Part shown: positions 27,125-37,378 of the stretch, one piece after another
Numbering within the stretch: position 1 is the first letter of the stretch
Layout of the letters: each line of letters starts with the position of its first letter
Source: an uncultured Pelagibacteraceae bacterium
Lineage (GTDB): Bacteria; Pseudomonadota; Alphaproteobacteria; Pelagibacterales; Pelagibacteraceae
Assembly: GCA_902582165.1 (NCBI GenBank)
Contig: CACHQZ010000008.1
Location: 1 to 40,474 of the forward strand
DNA: 40,474 bases
Direction of reading: 5' to 3'
The notes under the pieces: model-generated
Told to the model about the DNA's origin: nothing
The model's database searches: none
The model's input: the letters and a program-made list of their open reading frames with translations, nothing else
Position numbers and translations under genes: made by a program

Positions 27125-30100
27125 AGTTCTTGTAAAGAAGTAACACTGATATCTTTTAATTTAAGAGATTTAATACCTTCCAAACAAACCTTTGCTGTTG
27201 ACATATTCGTACAATATGGAACTTTGTTAGCTAATGTTGCCCTTCTTAAAGCCACCGCATCGCTCAACTGAGCTTCACTATTTCCGCCACCCGTATTAAT
27301 AACTAATGCTATTTTTTTAGTATTTAGAATATCAACAATATGAGGAGATCCCTGATTTACTTTATTAATTTTTTTGCACTTAATCCCGTGTTTGCTTATA
27401 TAATCAGCAGTGCCTGCAGTCCCACAAAGTTTAAAATTTAACTTAACTAATTGTTTTGCAAGTTGAACACCTTCTTCTTTATGACTATTTTTCAAAGAAA
27501 TAAAAGCTAAGCCCTTTTTTGGAAGAGAGTTTGACGCTGCAATTTGACTCTTAGCAAAAGCCATCCCAAAATTTTTATCAAAACCCATAACTTCTCCTGT
27601 AGACTTCATTTCTGGACCAAGTAAAAGATCACTATTAGGAAATTTATTGAATGGAAATACCGCCTCTTTAACTGCAAACATTTCTTTTGTTTTACTTTTT
27701 AAATTAAACTTATTTAATTTTTCTCCTGCCATCACTCTTGAAGCTATCTTAGCAAGAGGTAAATTTTTTGCTTTTGAAACAAAAGGCACAGTTCTACTTG
27801 CTCTAGGATTAACCTCTATTACATAAATCTGATCATTTTTTATTGCATATTGAACATTCATGAAACCTTTAACTTTTAAAGCTAAAGCCAATTTTTTTGT
27901 TTGATTTTCAATTTCTTTAATCAAAAAAGGTTTTATCGATACAGGTGGCAGGCTACACGCTGAGTCACCTGAGTGTATTCCAGCTTCTTCAATGTGTTGC
28001 ATAATGCCGGCCACAAAAACATTTTTACCATCTGAAATTGCGTCAACATCAACTTCAATTGCATTATCGATAAACTTATCAATTAATATTGGATTTTTTT
28101 CGGCAACTTTAAATGCTTCTTTCACAAAGTCTTTGAGTTGACTTTTTTCATGAACAATCTCCATTGCTCTTCCTCCTAATACATAAGAAGGTCTTACCAT
28201 TAAAGGTAAACCAATCTTATCTGCAATTTTTATTGCTTGAGAAAAAGTTTTAGCTATACCACTTTCAGCTTGATTTAAGTTAACTTTATTTAAAAGATTT
28301 CTAAATCTATCTCTATCCTCAGCAAGATCAATTGATGAATATTGAGTTCCTAAAATCGGAAGCTTATTTTCGTGTAAAAATTTTGCAAGTTTAATTGGAG
28401 TTTGTCCTCCAAATTGAGTAATAACGCCTTTTAAATTACCTATTGATTTCTCTCTTTTTATAATGTTAAAAACATATTCATCTATTAAGGGTTCAAAATA
28501 TAATCTGTCACTTGTATCATAATCTGTTGATACGGTTTCTGGATTACAATTCACCATGATAGTTTCATATTTGGCTTCCCTAAGAGCAAAACTCGCTTGG
28601 CAACAACAATAATCAAACTCTATTCCCTGACCAATTCTATTAGGGCCACCACCTAAAATTATAATTTTATCTCTGTTAGAGGGATCAGCCTCACATTCTG
28701 AATTTGAGGAAAAATTTCTTTGATAAGTAGAATACATATATGGAGTAAAAGATTTAAATTCAGCAGCACAAGTATCGACTTTTTTATAAACGGGTAAAAC
28801 TTTTAAAGCAGTTCTTTTCTTTCTAATTAACGACTCTGAAGTATTCGTAATTTCTGATAGTTTTTTGTCAGAAAACCCTATCGACTTTATATAATTAAAT
28901 TCATTGAAATTTTTAGGAAGCCCTTTTTTCTTTATTTTAGTTTCATTTTCTATGATTTCTTTTATTTGATTTAAAAACCAAGGATCAATTTTTGAAAGTT
29001 TGCTTATATCCTTTAAATTTATTTTTTTTCTTATAGCCTCTCCAACAAGTAAAATTTTATTAGGAATATTTTCTTTAAGTTTTTTTCTAATTTGTTTCGT
29101 ATTTAAATTAAATATTTGGTCTAATCCTGAGAAACCAGTTTCTAGTGATACCAAAGCTTTTTGAAGAGACTCTTTAAAATTTCTACCTATAGCCATCGCT
29201 TCTCCCACTGATTTCATTGATGTACCTAAAATCGCAGCTGAGGAGGAGAATTTTTCAAAAGTAAATCTTGGGATTTTAGTGACAACATAGTCTATTGTGG
29301 GCTCAAAAGATGCGGGTGTAACTTTCGTAATTTCATTTTTTAATTCGTCTAAAGTGTAACCAACAGCTAATTTTGCCGCTACTTTTGCTATTGGAAACCC
29401 TGTAGCTTTTGAGGCTAGCGCTGATGATCTTGAAACCCTAGGGTTCATCTCAATAATTACCATTCTTCCATTCTTTGGATTTATTGCAAATTGAACATTT
29501 GAACCTCCGGTTTCTACACCAATTTTTCTTAAACAAGCTATAGAGGCATTCCTCATAACTTGATACTCTTTGTCGGTCAAAGTAAGCGCTGGAGCGATAG
29601 TTACTGAATCCCCGGTATGAATACCCATGGGATCTAAATTTTCTATTGAGCAAATGATAATACAATTGTCATTTTTATCTCTTACAACTTCCATCTCAAA
29701 TTCTTTCCAACCTTCTAAACACTCTTCAACTAAGACTTGATTAACAGGTGACTCGTGAAGCCCGTCTTTTATTATTTTATAAAAATCTTTTTTACTCTTT
29801 GCTATACCACCCCCTAAACCACCTAGAGTAAAAGCCGGTCTTACAATTGCTGGTAATCCGATTTGTTTTAATACCTTTGAAGATTGTTTAAAATTATTTA
29901 CTATTTTTGATTTGGGAAGATCTAAACCAATCTCTAACATATTTTTCCTGAACTTTTTTCTATCTTCAGCATTGGATATAGCTTTAGAATTGGCGCCTAT
30001 GAGCTCAATTTTATATTTTTTTAGAATTCCTTTTTTTTCTGCTTCCATTGCTAGATTTAATGCAGTTTGACCACCCATAGTTGGTAAAATCGCATCAGGT

Positions 30101-30345
30101 TTTTCTTTGATAAGAATTTTTTCAAGAACTTCTATTGTTATAGGCTCAATATAAGTTTTATCAGCGACATTTGGATCAGTCATAATCGTTGCAGGGTTTG
30201 AGTTAATGAGAATTACTTTGAATCCTTCATCCTTTAAAGCTTTACAAGCCTGAGTACCTGAATAGTCAAATTCACAAGCTTGTCCAATAATAATTGGTCC
30301 CGCACCTACAACTAAAATTTTTTTAATATCTTTTCTTTTTGGCAT
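27121..30345 (-). CDS. carB: Carbamoyl-phosphate synthase large subunit
   Basis: CarB makes carbamoyl phosphate from bicarbonate, ATP and glutamine-derived ammonia, for pyrimidines and arginine. The 1074-residue protein has two homologous ATP-grasp halves. The first opens with [20 protein letters not shown] and contains [11 protein letters not shown] and [20 protein letters not shown]. The second opens with [19 protein letters not shown] and contains [10 protein letters not shown] and [21 protein letters not shown]-terminal MGS-like allosteric domain ends with the [19 protein letters not shown] region. The length matches the E. coli enzyme. It overlaps carA by 23 bases. Confidence 0.98.
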   Translation of the reverse strand: MPKRKDIKKILVVGAGPIIIGQACEFDYSGTQACKALKDEGFKVILINSNPATIMTDPNVADKTYIEPITIEVLEKILIKEKPDAILPTMGGQTALNLAMEAEKKGILKKYKIELIGANSKAISNAEDRKKFRKNMLEIGLDLPKSKIVNNFKQSSKVLKQIGLPAIVRPAFTLGGLGGGIAKSKKDFYKIIKDGLHESPVNQVLVEECLEGWKEFEMEVVRDKNDNCIIICSIENLDPMGIHTGDSVTIAPALTLTDKEYQVMRNASIACLRKIGVETGGSNVQFAINPKNGRMVIIEMNPRVSRSSALASKATGFPIAKVAAKLAVGYTLDELKNEITKVTPASFEPTIDYVVTKIPRFTFEKFSSSAAILGTSMKSVGEAMAIGRNFKESLQKALVSLETGFSGLDQIFNLNTKQIRKKLKENIPNKILLVGEAIRKKINLKDISKLSKIDPWFLNQIKEIIENETKIKKKGLPKNFNEFNYIKSIGFSDKKLSEITNTSESLIRKKRTALKVLPVYKKVDTCAAEFKSFTPYMYSTYQRNFSSNSECEADPSNRDKIIILGGGPNRIGQGIEFDYCCCQASFALREAKYETIMVNCNPETVSTDYDTSDRLYFEPLIDEYVFNIIKREKSIGNLKGVITQFGGQTPIKLAKFLHENKLPILGTQYSSIDLAEDRDRFRNLLNKVNLNQAESGIAKTFSQAIKIADKIGLPLMVRPSYVLGGRAMEIVHEKSQLKDFVKEAFKVAEKNPILIDKFIDNAIEVDVDAISDGKNVFVAGIMQHIEEAGIHSGDSACSLPPVSIKPFLIKEIENQTKKLALALKVKGFMNVQYAIKNDQIYVIEVNPRASRTVPFVSKAKNLPLAKIASRVMAGEKLNKFNLKSKTKEMFAVKEAVFPFNKFPNSDLLLGPEMKSTGEVMGFDKNFGMAFAKSQIAASNSLPKKGLAFISLKNSHKEEGVQLAKQLVKLNFKLCGTAGTADYISKHGIKCKKINKVNQGSPHIVDILNTKKIALVINTGGGNSEAQLSDAVALRRATLANKVPYCTNMSTAKVCLEGIKSLKLKDISVTSLQEL

Positions 30346-31525
30346 CTTTCTTCATACTTTTCACAAATTTATCAAATAAGTAAACACTATCTTGAGGACC
30401 AGGGTTGGACTCTGGATGATACTGAACTGAGAAAACGGGTTTATTTTTTAATTCGATACCCTCAATACTATTATCAAATAAAGACTGATGAGTAATTCTA
30501 ACATTTCTAGGTAAACCTTTTTTTACTACTTCAAATCCGTGATTCTGACTTGTTATTTCAACATTACCCTCAATTAAATTTTTGACAGGATGATTGGCTC
30601 CTCTATGTCCTAACTTCATTTTTTCTGTCTTAGCACCAAGCGCTAAAGCTAGCATTTGATGACCTAAACAGATTCCAAATAATGGTAATTTTTTTTTAAT
30701 TAATTCTTGAATTGTCGGTATGGCATATTTTCCAGTTGCGGCAGGATCCCCAGGCCCATTTGATAAAAATATTCCATTAGGTTTTAGTTTCAGAATTTCT
30801 TTAGCGCTTGTGTTACATGGGACAATTGTAACTTTACAATTAAAATCTGAAAAATATCTTAATATATTTTTCTTTATGCCGTAGTCTATTGCAACCACAT
30901 GTAAAAATTTTTTTTTATTTTTCAAATATCCATTTTCTTTTTTCCAAGTTTTATAATCTTGCCACAAATAATTCTTTTTAGTGGTAACCCGTTTTGCTAA
31001 ATCTAAATTTTTAAGACCACTCCATTTATTAGTTATCTTAATAAGTTTTTTTATATTTAATTTATTATTGTTATAAAATGATATCGTCCCCTTTGGAGCA
31101 CCTTTATCTCTGATAAAATTTGTTAAATTTCTAGTATCAACTCCAGTAATTCCAACTATTTTATTCTTTTTTAACCATTGGTCTAAATGCTTTAAAGATC
31201 TGTAATTTGATGGATCTGTTATTTCAGTATTTATTATTACTCCTCTTGTCCATATTTTGTCAGACTCGTGATCCTCTTTATTCGTTCCAACATTTCCAAC
31301 ATGAGGAAAAGTAAAATTAATTATCTGGTCAGCATATGAAGGATCGGAAATTATTTCTTGGTAGCCTGTGATTGAAGTATTGAAGCAAACTTCTCCGGTT
31401 GCCGTACCTTTATAACCTAAGCCTACACCTTTAAAAAACTTGCCGTTTTGAAGAACTAAAATAGCAGTGGAGTCGATCTTTTTAAGATTTTGTTTTGAGT
31501 TTATATTTTGACTAATCTTCTTCAA
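30323..31525 (-). CDS. carA: Carbamoyl-phosphate synthase small (glutaminase) subunit
   Basis: CarA hydrolyses glutamine and channels ammonia to CarB. Family similarity begins at [17 protein letters not shown]. The amidotransferase domain has the nucleophile Cys in [12 protein letters not shown] and the His/Glu of [11 protein letters not shown]. The N-terminal start is unclear: there is no in-frame ATG near the conserved region. TTG at 31525 (400 residues) or 31531 is proposed, because any earlier start runs into the divergent yqeY gene. A promoter placed just upstream fits this choice. Confidence 0.93.
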   Translation of the reverse strand: MKKISQNINSKQNLKKIDSTAILVLQNGKFFKGVGLGYKGTATGEVCFNTSITGYQEIISDPSYADQIINFTFPHVGNVGTNKEDHESDKIWTRGVIINTEITDPSNYRSLKHLDQWLKKNKIVGITGVDTRNLTNFIRDKGAPKGTISFYNNNKLNIKKLIKITNKWSGLKNLDLAKRVTTKKNYLWQDYKTWKKENGYLKNKKKFLHVVAIDYGIKKNILRYFSDFNCKVTIVPCNTSAKEILKLKPNGIFLSNGPGDPAATGKYAIPTIQELIKKKLPLFGICLGHQMLALALGAKTEKMKLGHRGANHPVKNLIEGNVEITSQNHGFEVVKKGLPRNVRITHQSLFDNSIEGIELKNKPVFSVQYHPESNPGPQDSVYLFDKFVKSMKKDAKKKRY

Positions 31526-31573
31526 ATACAACTCATAAGTTAAAGTAAAAAACTTATAAACATGATTTTGCGC

Positions 31574-31602
31574 AACATATGAAATAGAAACAAAATCGTC
31601 AA
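31574..31602 (-). promoter_or_regulatory. Candidate sigma-70 promoter for carAB
   Basis: On the minus strand TTGACG (31602-31597), a 17-base spacer and TATGTT (31579-31574) precede the proposed carA start by about 45 bases. The strong -35 and correct spacing make this one of the better promoter matches in the window. Confidence 0.4.
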
Positions 31603-31618
31603 GAAAGTTCTTTTTATT

Positions 31619-31647
31619 TTGTATTAGAATTGTGATTAAAATAATAA
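31619..31647 (+). promoter_or_regulatory. Candidate promoter for yqeY-dnaG-rpoD
   Basis: TTGTAT (31619-31624), a 17-base spacer and TAATAA (31642-31647) end 8 bases before the yqeY ATG, which would give a nearly leaderless message. This is a modest match in AT-rich sequence. Confidence 0.3.
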
Positions 31648-31655
31648 TTCTAATT

Positions 31656-32111
31656 ATGTCTCTAAAAAAACAAATAGATGATAAGCTAAACCAAGCCTTA
31701 AAAGCCAAAGATAAAAACACTTATCCAACATTAAGACTAATTGTTTCAGCTATTAAAGACGCAGAAATTGCAGGAAGGTCCAGCGGTAAAAAAGAAATAA
31801 AGGATAGTGACATTATTTCGCTACTCAAAAAAATGATAAAACAGAGAAACGAGTCTTGCGAAGTTTACGAAAAAGCCGGTCGTAAGGAGCTCCTTGAAAA
31901 TGAAAAAAAAGAAATATCCGTAATTAGCACTTTTTTACCAAAACAATTAAGTGAAGAGGAAACAAAAAAAATTTGTGAAGATACAATAAAAATAGTTGGA
32001 GCTACCTCAATGAAAGATATGGGAAAAATTATGGGAGTTTTAAAATCAAAACACGCAGATTCTATAGATTTTTCCAAAGTGAGTAAAATTTTAAAAGGAC
32101 TTTTAAATTAA
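31656..32111 (+). CDS. yqeY: GatB/YqeY domain protein
   Basis: The 151-residue protein matches the stand-alone YqeY family, related to the tRNA-binding tail of the GatB amidotransferase subunit. It may assist tRNA-dependent amidation, but its role is not established. Motifs are TLRLIVSAIKDAEI near the N-terminus, DSDIISLLKKMIKQRNES, and the C-terminal MKDMGKIMGVLKSKHADSID. An in-frame GTG at 31632 is possible, but the ATG at 31656 fits the family start. It lies 2 bases before dnaG; yqeY-dnaG-rpoD, with carAB divergent, is a recurring alphaproteobacterial order. Confidence 0.92.
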   Translation: MSLKKQIDDKLNQALKAKDKNTYPTLRLIVSAIKDAEIAGRSSGKKEIKDSDIISLLKKMIKQRNESCEVYEKAGRKELLENEKKEISVISTFLPKQLSEEETKKICEDTIKIVGATSMKDMGKIMGVLKSKHADSIDFSKVSKILKGLLN

Positions 32112-32113
32112 GA

Positions 32114-33898
32114 ATGAAATATCCTAAAGAATATTTAGAAGAGATTAAATTGAGATTAAAAGTCTCCCAAGTGGTTGGTAAAACTGTCCAGCTTAAAAAA
32201 AGAGGGAAAGAATTCATTGGTTTATCACCCTTTAAAAATGAAAAAACACCATCATTCACTGTGAACGATGAAAAAGAATTTTACCATTGTTTTAGCACTG
32301 GTGAACACGGTAATATTTTTGATTTTTTAATGAAAACAAAATCATTGGGTTTTGGTGAAGCAGTAAAAATTCTTGCCGCTGAGGCTGGTATGCAGCCCTA
32401 CAGATTTTCTAATTTTGATCAAAAAAAAGAACTAAGATTTAAGACATATAAAAATATTTATAAAGAATATAGCGAAAATTTTTCTAAACTTTTATTAAGT
32501 GAAAATAAAGACGCACTGGATTATCTTTACAGCAGAGGCTTTAAAAAAGAGATAATAGAAGAATTTCGTATTGGTTATGTTCCGTGGAAAAATAATTTTT
32601 ATGAAGACTTAAAAAAAAAATACTCCGAGGAAGAAATTAATTTAACAGGCCTTTACTACAAGAGTGATAAAACGAGTAAATATGTTGATCGTTTTAACTC
32701 AAGAATTATTTTTCCAATAAATAATTTATCTGGAGAGACTATCGCTTTTGGCGGTAGGGTTATACGAGAAGGTAAATTAGCAAAATATATAAACTCACCA
32801 GAAACTGAATTTTATAAAAAAGGAAGTATGATTTTTAATTTAGATAAAGCAAAAAACTTAAGGTCATCAGCTGATGAAGTATTAATAGTGGAGGGTTATA
32901 TGGATGTACTGGCAGTATATGCCTCTGGCATTAAGAATGTTATCTCTAATTCTGGAACTGCTCTTACCGAGAGGCAAATTAATTTAATTTGGAAATTTTT
33001 TTCAAATCCTATTATATGTTTAGACGGAGATGAGAGCGGTCAAAAGGCAGCATTAAGAATTGCAGAACGGCTTTTTCCATTAATAAACGACAATAACAAA
33101 ATTTATTTTTCTATTATACCTGATGGAAAAGACCCTGACGATATAATTAGGCAAAATGGTAAAGACGCTCTCTTGAAGTTAATCAAAAAAAAAGAAATTA
33201 TACAATCTTTTATTTGGAATTATCACTTGTCTAAGATAAATCAAAATAATCCTTATGAGATATCAAAGTTTGAAAAAGAAATAAAAAAGTTATCATATTC
33301 TATAAAAGATGAGACATTAAAGAAGTACGTTTTGGAAGATTTTCTGGAAAAAATAAAAAAATTAACACCGATACAAAATTCAAGATTTAATTACAATCTC
33401 TTGTCTTTTAAAAAGAGAAAAGATTTTAAAATTTTAAAGGAAACAAAAATTTTACACCAAAAAAAAGAGGATTTGTCCAAAATCCAAATTATTGAATTTT
33501 CTATTTTATTTATAATTTTAAATTATCTTGAATTAGCAAAAAAAAAAATTGAACACTTATCAAGCTTAAAATTTCTTGCAGAAAAGAACGAGAGTTTAAA
33601 AAATGCTATTATAGACTCAATTTCGCAAGAGAAATACATTGAAGAAATAGATCCGAAAATAAAAGTTGATTTTAGTAAAATTATTGAAGAAATATCAGAA
33701 AATTCAAATATTCAAATAATTACTAAAAATAAGACTGAGCAAAATATTTCAGATTTTCTTGAAGAGTTAATTCTTGATCACAAAGACCAAACCAACCTGA
33801 AAAAAATAGAATCTTTAGAACAAAAATTAATCAACAACCTTGATGAAAGCTCCTATTCTGAACTAATTAAGCTTAAAAGCCAGCTAAATAGGGATTAA
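32114..33898 (+). CDS. dnaG: DNA primase
   Basis: DnaG makes RNA primers at the replication fork. The 594 residues comprise an N-terminal CHC2-type domain (GLSPFKNEKTPSFTV), the RNA polymerase/TOPRIM core (RFNSRIIFPINN, AFGGRVI, VEGYMDVLAVYASG, CLDGDESGQKAALR, DGKDPDDII) and a Lys-rich helicase-interaction tail. The catalytic core is intact. The zinc site is not: of the four usual ligands Cys-x2-His...Cys-x2-Cys, positions 38, 41, 59 and 62 read Ser, Lys, Cys and Thr. The gene lies between yqeY and rpoD in the macromolecular synthesis operon. Confidence 0.96.
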   Translation: MKYPKEYLEEIKLRLKVSQVVGKTVQLKKRGKEFIGLSPFKNEKTPSFTVNDEKEFYHCFSTGEHGNIFDFLMKTKSLGFGEAVKILAAEAGMQPYRFSNFDQKKELRFKTYKNIYKEYSENFSKLLLSENKDALDYLYSRGFKKEIIEEFRIGYVPWKNNFYEDLKKKYSEEEINLTGLYYKSDKTSKYVDRFNSRIIFPINNLSGETIAFGGRVIREGKLAKYINSPETEFYKKGSMIFNLDKAKNLRSSADEVLIVEGYMDVLAVYASGIKNVISNSGTALTERQINLIWKFFSNPIICLDGDESGQKAALRIAERLFPLINDNNKIYFSIIPDGKDPDDIIRQNGKDALLKLIKKKEIIQSFIWNYHLSKINQNNPYEISKFEKEIKKLSYSIKDETLKKYVLEDFLEKIKKLTPIQNSRFNYNLLSFKKRKDFKILKETKILHQKKEDLSKIQIIEFSILFIILNYLELAKKKIEHLSSLKFLAEKNESLKNAIIDSISQEKYIEEIDPKIKVDFSKIIEEISENSNIQIITKNKTEQNISDFLEELILDHKDQTNLKKIESLEQKLINNLDESSYSELIKLKSQLNRD

Positions 33899-33950
33899 AA
33901 AAGTCTAGATTTTTTCATTTCTTAACTTATATATATCCAACTACTCTTTT

Positions 33951-35816
33951 ATGGCTGAAAAACTAATTACTAAATCGTTTGAGAGACTTCTGGATAAAGG
34001 TAAACACAGAGGCTTTATTACTTATGAGGAGTTAAGTAAATCTTTAGGTAAAAGAAACAGCTCTATCGAAAATATTGAAAAAGCTTTAATAATTTTAGTA
34101 GATGAAAAAATAACTTTCGTTGAAAAAAAATCACAATACCAGTCGAACAAAAAAAAAGAGGCTACAAACTCTAGTGATGAGAAAACTTCCGATAAAAGCG
34201 ATGATCCAATAAGGATGTATCTTAGAGAAATGGGCGGCGTTGAGTTGCTCTCAAGAGAGGGTGAAATTGCTATTGCTAAAAGGATTGAGGCTGGAAAAGA
34301 CGTAATGATTAATGCACTAACGCAAAGCCCGATAGTTGGAAAGAAAATTAACGAATGGAAAGATCAAATTGAAGGACAACAACTTCTTGTTCGGGATATA
34401 ATCGATATTGACTCTACTTATGAAGATTTCGAGTCATCAAATGATGAAGAAGGTTTAAAAGATAATAAAAAAACGAAGTCAACTGCTAAAGAAAAAGATG
34501 AAGAGCAAACCAAAAAAGACGATGAGCCATCATCACAAGAGGAGGACGAGTTTAATGTCTCCTTAGCTAAAATGGAGGAAGAAATTAAACCTAAAATAAT
34601 AAATATTTTAGACTCACTAAGTAAAAATTATTCAAAACTTCAAAAATATCAACTTGAAAAACTTCAATGTATTCTTGAATCAAAAGATTTATCCGTGTCA
34701 AAAAATAAGAATTTTAAAAAAATTCAAGAAATTTTAGTCGATAATTTTAAGAATTTGCAATTAGCTCCACATATTATTGAAGAGCTCGTTCAATCACATT
34801 ATAAAGAAAACAAGAAGATAGTGTCTTTAGAGGGGGTTTTATTAAGATTAGCTATGGATAATAAAATTTCTCGAGAAGAATTTTTAAAATACTATGTTGG
34901 AAATGAGATAAATCCTAAATTTGAGACTTTTTTAAAAGAGAATGCTGCGTGGAAAGCTTTTTTTAAAAAATTTAAAAAAGATTTTTCTGAAATAAGAGAT
35001 CGTCTTGTAGAGTTTAGTAAAAAGATTGGCCTTTCAGTAGGTGAGTTTAAAAGATTAGTAAGCAGAATACAAAAGGGTGAAAGAGAATCAAGAATAGCAA
35101 AAAAAGAAATGGTTGAAGCTAATTTAAGATTAGTTATTTCAATAGCCAAAAAATATACTAATAGAGGTCTACAGTTCTTAGATCTTATACAAGAGGGAAA
35201 TATAGGGTTGATGAAAGCCGTGGATAAATTTGAATATAGGAGAGGTTATAAATTTTCTACTTATGCCACATGGTGGATAAGGCAAGCGATTACAAGATCA
35301 ATAGCTGATCAAGCTAGAACTATTAGAATTCCAGTTCATATGATTGAGACTATAAATAAAATTGTAAGAACTCAAAGACAGATTATGAGTGAATTCGGAC
35401 GAGAACCTACTCCAGAGGAACTTGCAAAAAAATTAGCAATGCCATTAGAAAAGGTAAGAAAAGTTTTGAAAATTGCTAAAGAACCAGTATCTTTAGAGAC
35501 ACCAGTTGGTGATGAAGAGGATAGCAGTCTTGGAGATTTCATAGAAGATAAAAATGCTTTGCAACCATTAGATACTGCTATTCAATCTAATTTGAGCGAG
35601 TCAACAACAAAAATACTAGCATCTCTAACTCCAAGAGAAGAAAGAGTTTTAAGAATGCGTTTTGGGATTGGGATGAATACAGATCACACATTAGAAGAGG
35701 TAGGCTTACAATTTTCGGTAACAAGAGAGAGAATAAGACAAATCGAAGCTAAAGCTTTGAGAAAACTGAAACATCCAAGTAGATCTAAGCAATTAAAAAG
35801 TTTCTTAGAAAAGTAA
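33951..35816 (+). CDS. rpoD: RNA polymerase primary sigma factor (sigma-70)
   Basis: This is the housekeeping sigma factor. The 621 residues show region 1.1 (residues 1-60), region 1.2 ([20 protein letters not shown]), an acidic, Lys/Glu-rich non-conserved insert (about 160-200), and regions 2.1-2.4 with [20 protein letters not shown] and the -10-reading [20 protein letters not shown]. Region 3 is followed by region 4.2 ([20 protein letters not shown]), which reads the -35. All regions are intact, so consensus-like promoters are expected, in line with the TTGACN/TATAAT-type matches noted elsewhere. It follows dnaG after 52 bases. Confidence 0.98.
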   Translation: MAEKLITKSFERLLDKGKHRGFITYEELSKSLGKRNSSIENIEKALIILVDEKITFVEKKSQYQSNKKKEATNSSDEKTSDKSDDPIRMYLREMGGVELLSREGEIAIAKRIEAGKDVMINALTQSPIVGKKINEWKDQIEGQQLLVRDIIDIDSTYEDFESSNDEEGLKDNKKTKSTAKEKDEEQTKKDDEPSSQEEDEFNVSLAKMEEEIKPKIINILDSLSKNYSKLQKYQLEKLQCILESKDLSVSKNKNFKKIQEILVDNFKNLQLAPHIIEELVQSHYKENKKIVSLEGVLLRLAMDNKISREEFLKYYVGNEINPKFETFLKENAAWKAFFKKFKKDFSEIRDRLVEFSKKIGLSVGEFKRLVSRIQKGERESRIAKKEMVEANLRLVISIAKKYTNRGLQFLDLIQEGNIGLMKAVDKFEYRRGYKFSTYATWWIRQAITRSIADQARTIRIPVHMIETINKIVRTQRQIMSEFGREPTPEELAKKLAMPLEKVRKVLKIAKEPVSLETPVGDEEDSSLGDFIEDKNALQPLDTAIQSNLSESTTKILASLTPREERVLRMRFGIGMNTDHTLEEVGLQFSVTRERIRQIEAKALRKLKHPSRSKQLKSFLEK

Positions 35817-35841
35817 ATTTTTGTGTTATAAGTAGAGTTCA

Positions 35842-35918
35842 GGGCCTGTAGCTCAGTTGGTTAGAGCAGTACACTCATAATGTATTGGTCCCAGGTTCGA
35901 GTCCTGGCGGGCCCACCA
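35842..35918 (+). tRNA. tRNA with CAT anticodon, probably tRNA-Ile2 (lysidine-modified)
   Basis: A 77-base cloverleaf: acceptor arms GGGCCTG and CGGGCCC, D arm GCTCAGTTGGTTAGAGC, anticodon loop CTCATAA (anticodon CAT), T arm CCAGG-TTCGAGT-CCTGG and encoded CCA at 35916-35918. Base pairs 4-69 and 5-68 are both C-G, as used by TilS to recognise tRNA-Ile2 in E. coli. The body resembles alphaproteobacterial isoleucine tRNAs. It lies 25 bases after rpoD. Elongator Met is the alternative. Confidence 0.95.
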
Positions 35919-35945
35919 TCACAACCATTTTTTGTAATAAAAAAA

Positions 35946-36539
35946 TTATTTTTTTAAAAATTTCTCAAGCTCATTAATCAGAGCATTAATATCATTATTG
36001 TTAGAACTTAAAATTGATGAAAACTCTTCTTTTTGCACTCTCGCCATACTTAAACCCTCTACAATCAAATCTCGTATTAAAGGTTTATCAGGATTTTTGG
36101 TATAAATTCTCCAATCAATTTTAAATTCGGGACTTCCATCTCCTGGAGAAATTTTAGAATTTACTATTGTATATGATGCACTTTTTTTATCTGCACTCAA
36201 AACTTCAAATTTACTAGAGGAATAATCAGTAAGTCTTGATGTTAAGCTTTTTAAAAAATATTTTTTAAAACTTTCTTGATATTTTTCTAATGCTTGTTTT
36301 GCTGCGGATTTTCTTAATTCACCCAAAGTGTATAAACCAAGTGCCTCTATATCTACATTTTCAACAGCTACCTTCTCCACAAATTTAGCTTTTTCCTCTT
36401 TAGTCAAATTTTTATTAGAAAGCGTATTGATTGTCTCTCCTAGCATTTCGTTAATAAAATCTTTCGGATTTGAGCTATAAGCGTAAGCAGTATTGCTTAA
36501 AATTAATAATAGGGAAATAAAACAAATAATTCTTCTCAT
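35946..36539 (-). CDS. mlaC: Phospholipid-binding ABC transport protein MlaC
   Basis: MlaC is the periplasmic shuttle of the Mla pathway, carrying phospholipids between the outer-membrane MlaA and the inner-membrane MlaFEDB complex. The 197-residue protein has a clear signal peptide (RRIICFISLLLILSNTAYA, cleavage after AYA). Its mature part matches the Ttg2D/MlaC family: KFVEKVAVENVDIEALGLYT, LTSRLTDYSS, and KIDWRIY...PLIRDLIVEGLSMARVQKEE. It follows mlaA by 9 bases. The mlaFED transporter genes are not in the window. Confidence 0.88.
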   Translation of the reverse strand: MRRIICFISLLLILSNTAYAYSSNPKDFINEMLGETINTLSNKNLTKEEKAKFVEKVAVENVDIEALGLYTLGELRKSAAKQALEKYQESFKKYFLKSLTSRLTDYSSSKFEVLSADKKSASYTIVNSKISPGDGSPEFKIDWRIYTKNPDKPLIRDLIVEGLSMARVQKEEFSSILSSNNNDINALINELEKFLKK

Positions 36540-36548
36540 GAAAAATAA

Positions 36549-37283
36549 TTAGTTATCTAAATTTCCCCATTCGTCATCTTCGGTGTCTGAGTTGTTAATC
36601 TTATTTTCCCTACTCTGTAGATAGGCACTTTTCATTGATGAATACAAATCAATCGAGTTCTTTTCTAAACTCTCAAAATTAGTTATATTATTTGATCGAA
36701 AATCAACAGCTTTTGTTCCTCTCAACGAATAATAATCTAAAGCATTTCCAGACATACCGAAAAGTTCTTTCTCCCTAATTGTTATGTGAGCAAACGGATC
36801 AACAAAAGTGTCAGCTATTAATCCTACACTGTCTCTCGCAGTGGTTGGACCTAAAATTGGTAGTACGAAATAACAACCAGGACCAACTCCGTAATATCCT
36901 AAAGTTTGACCAACGTCTTCTTTATGAGGATTAAGGCCTAATTTTTCTGCAGGATTTAAAAAACCTAAAATTCCTACTGTAGTATTTATAATAACACTTC
37001 CAGTTGCGTGTCCTACTTGCTTTAAATTACCTTGTAGTAAAGAATTAGGTATTGAAAGAAGTGTAGAAATATTAGAGGTGAAGTTATTTGTTCCAGTTTT
37101 AATTGGTTTAGGTAATTTATTGTAACCTTTAGCAACTGGTTCTAGTATAATATCGTCAAATATCATATTAAATTTAAATACTGATCTACTAACCTTTTCG
37201 AAACACTCCTCAGTAGCATTAGCATTACTTGATATTATAGCTATAGACACTGTCAAAAATATTATAATTTTTTTTATGGGCAT
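36549..37283 (-). CDS. mlaA: MlaA (VacJ) family outer-membrane lipid-asymmetry protein
   Basis: MlaA removes misplaced phospholipids from the outer leaflet and passes them to MlaC. The 244 residues include a signal peptide (KKIIIFLTVSIAIISSNANA) and family signatures RSVFKFNMIFDDIILEPVAK, INTTVGILGFLNPAEKLGL, EDVGQTLGYYGVGPGCYFVL and LPILGPTTARDSVGLIAD. The signal region has no lipobox: Cys27 is preceded by TEE, so the protein is probably cut by signal peptidase I. The C-terminus is acidic (NSDTEDDEWGNLDN). mlaC lies 9 bases downstream. Confidence 0.93.
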   Translation of the reverse strand: MPIKKIIIFLTVSIAIISSNANATEECFEKVSRSVFKFNMIFDDIILEPVAKGYNKLPKPIKTGTNNFTSNISTLLSIPNSLLQGNLKQVGHATGSVIINTTVGILGFLNPAEKLGLNPHKEDVGQTLGYYGVGPGCYFVLPILGPTTARDSVGLIADTFVDPFAHITIREKELFGMSGNALDYYSLRGTKAVDFRSNNITNFESLEKNSIDLYSSMKSAYLQSRENKINNSDTEDDEWGNLDN

Positions 37284-37378
37284 TTTTATAAGATATATAT
37301 AAATTAATTATTTATGCTATATAAATTATCACTTTGAATGTTTAAATTTTTGTAAATTGATAATTAAACAACTAAAAT

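Noticed and set aside
29450-29665. Small minus-strand frame inside carB rich in Tyr, Arg and Ser
   Set aside because: It is an alternative frame of the well-conserved carB and shows no start context or domain.
31526-31720. N-terminal extension of carA up to 31720
   Set aside because: It overlaps the divergent yqeY coding sequence, has no similarity to CarA, and is only an accidental open frame before the true start.
35919-35945. A/T palindrome between the tRNA and mlaC as a terminator
   Set aside because: The possible stem is made only of A-T pairs with no GC-rich hairpin; in this sequence such A/T runs are everywhere.
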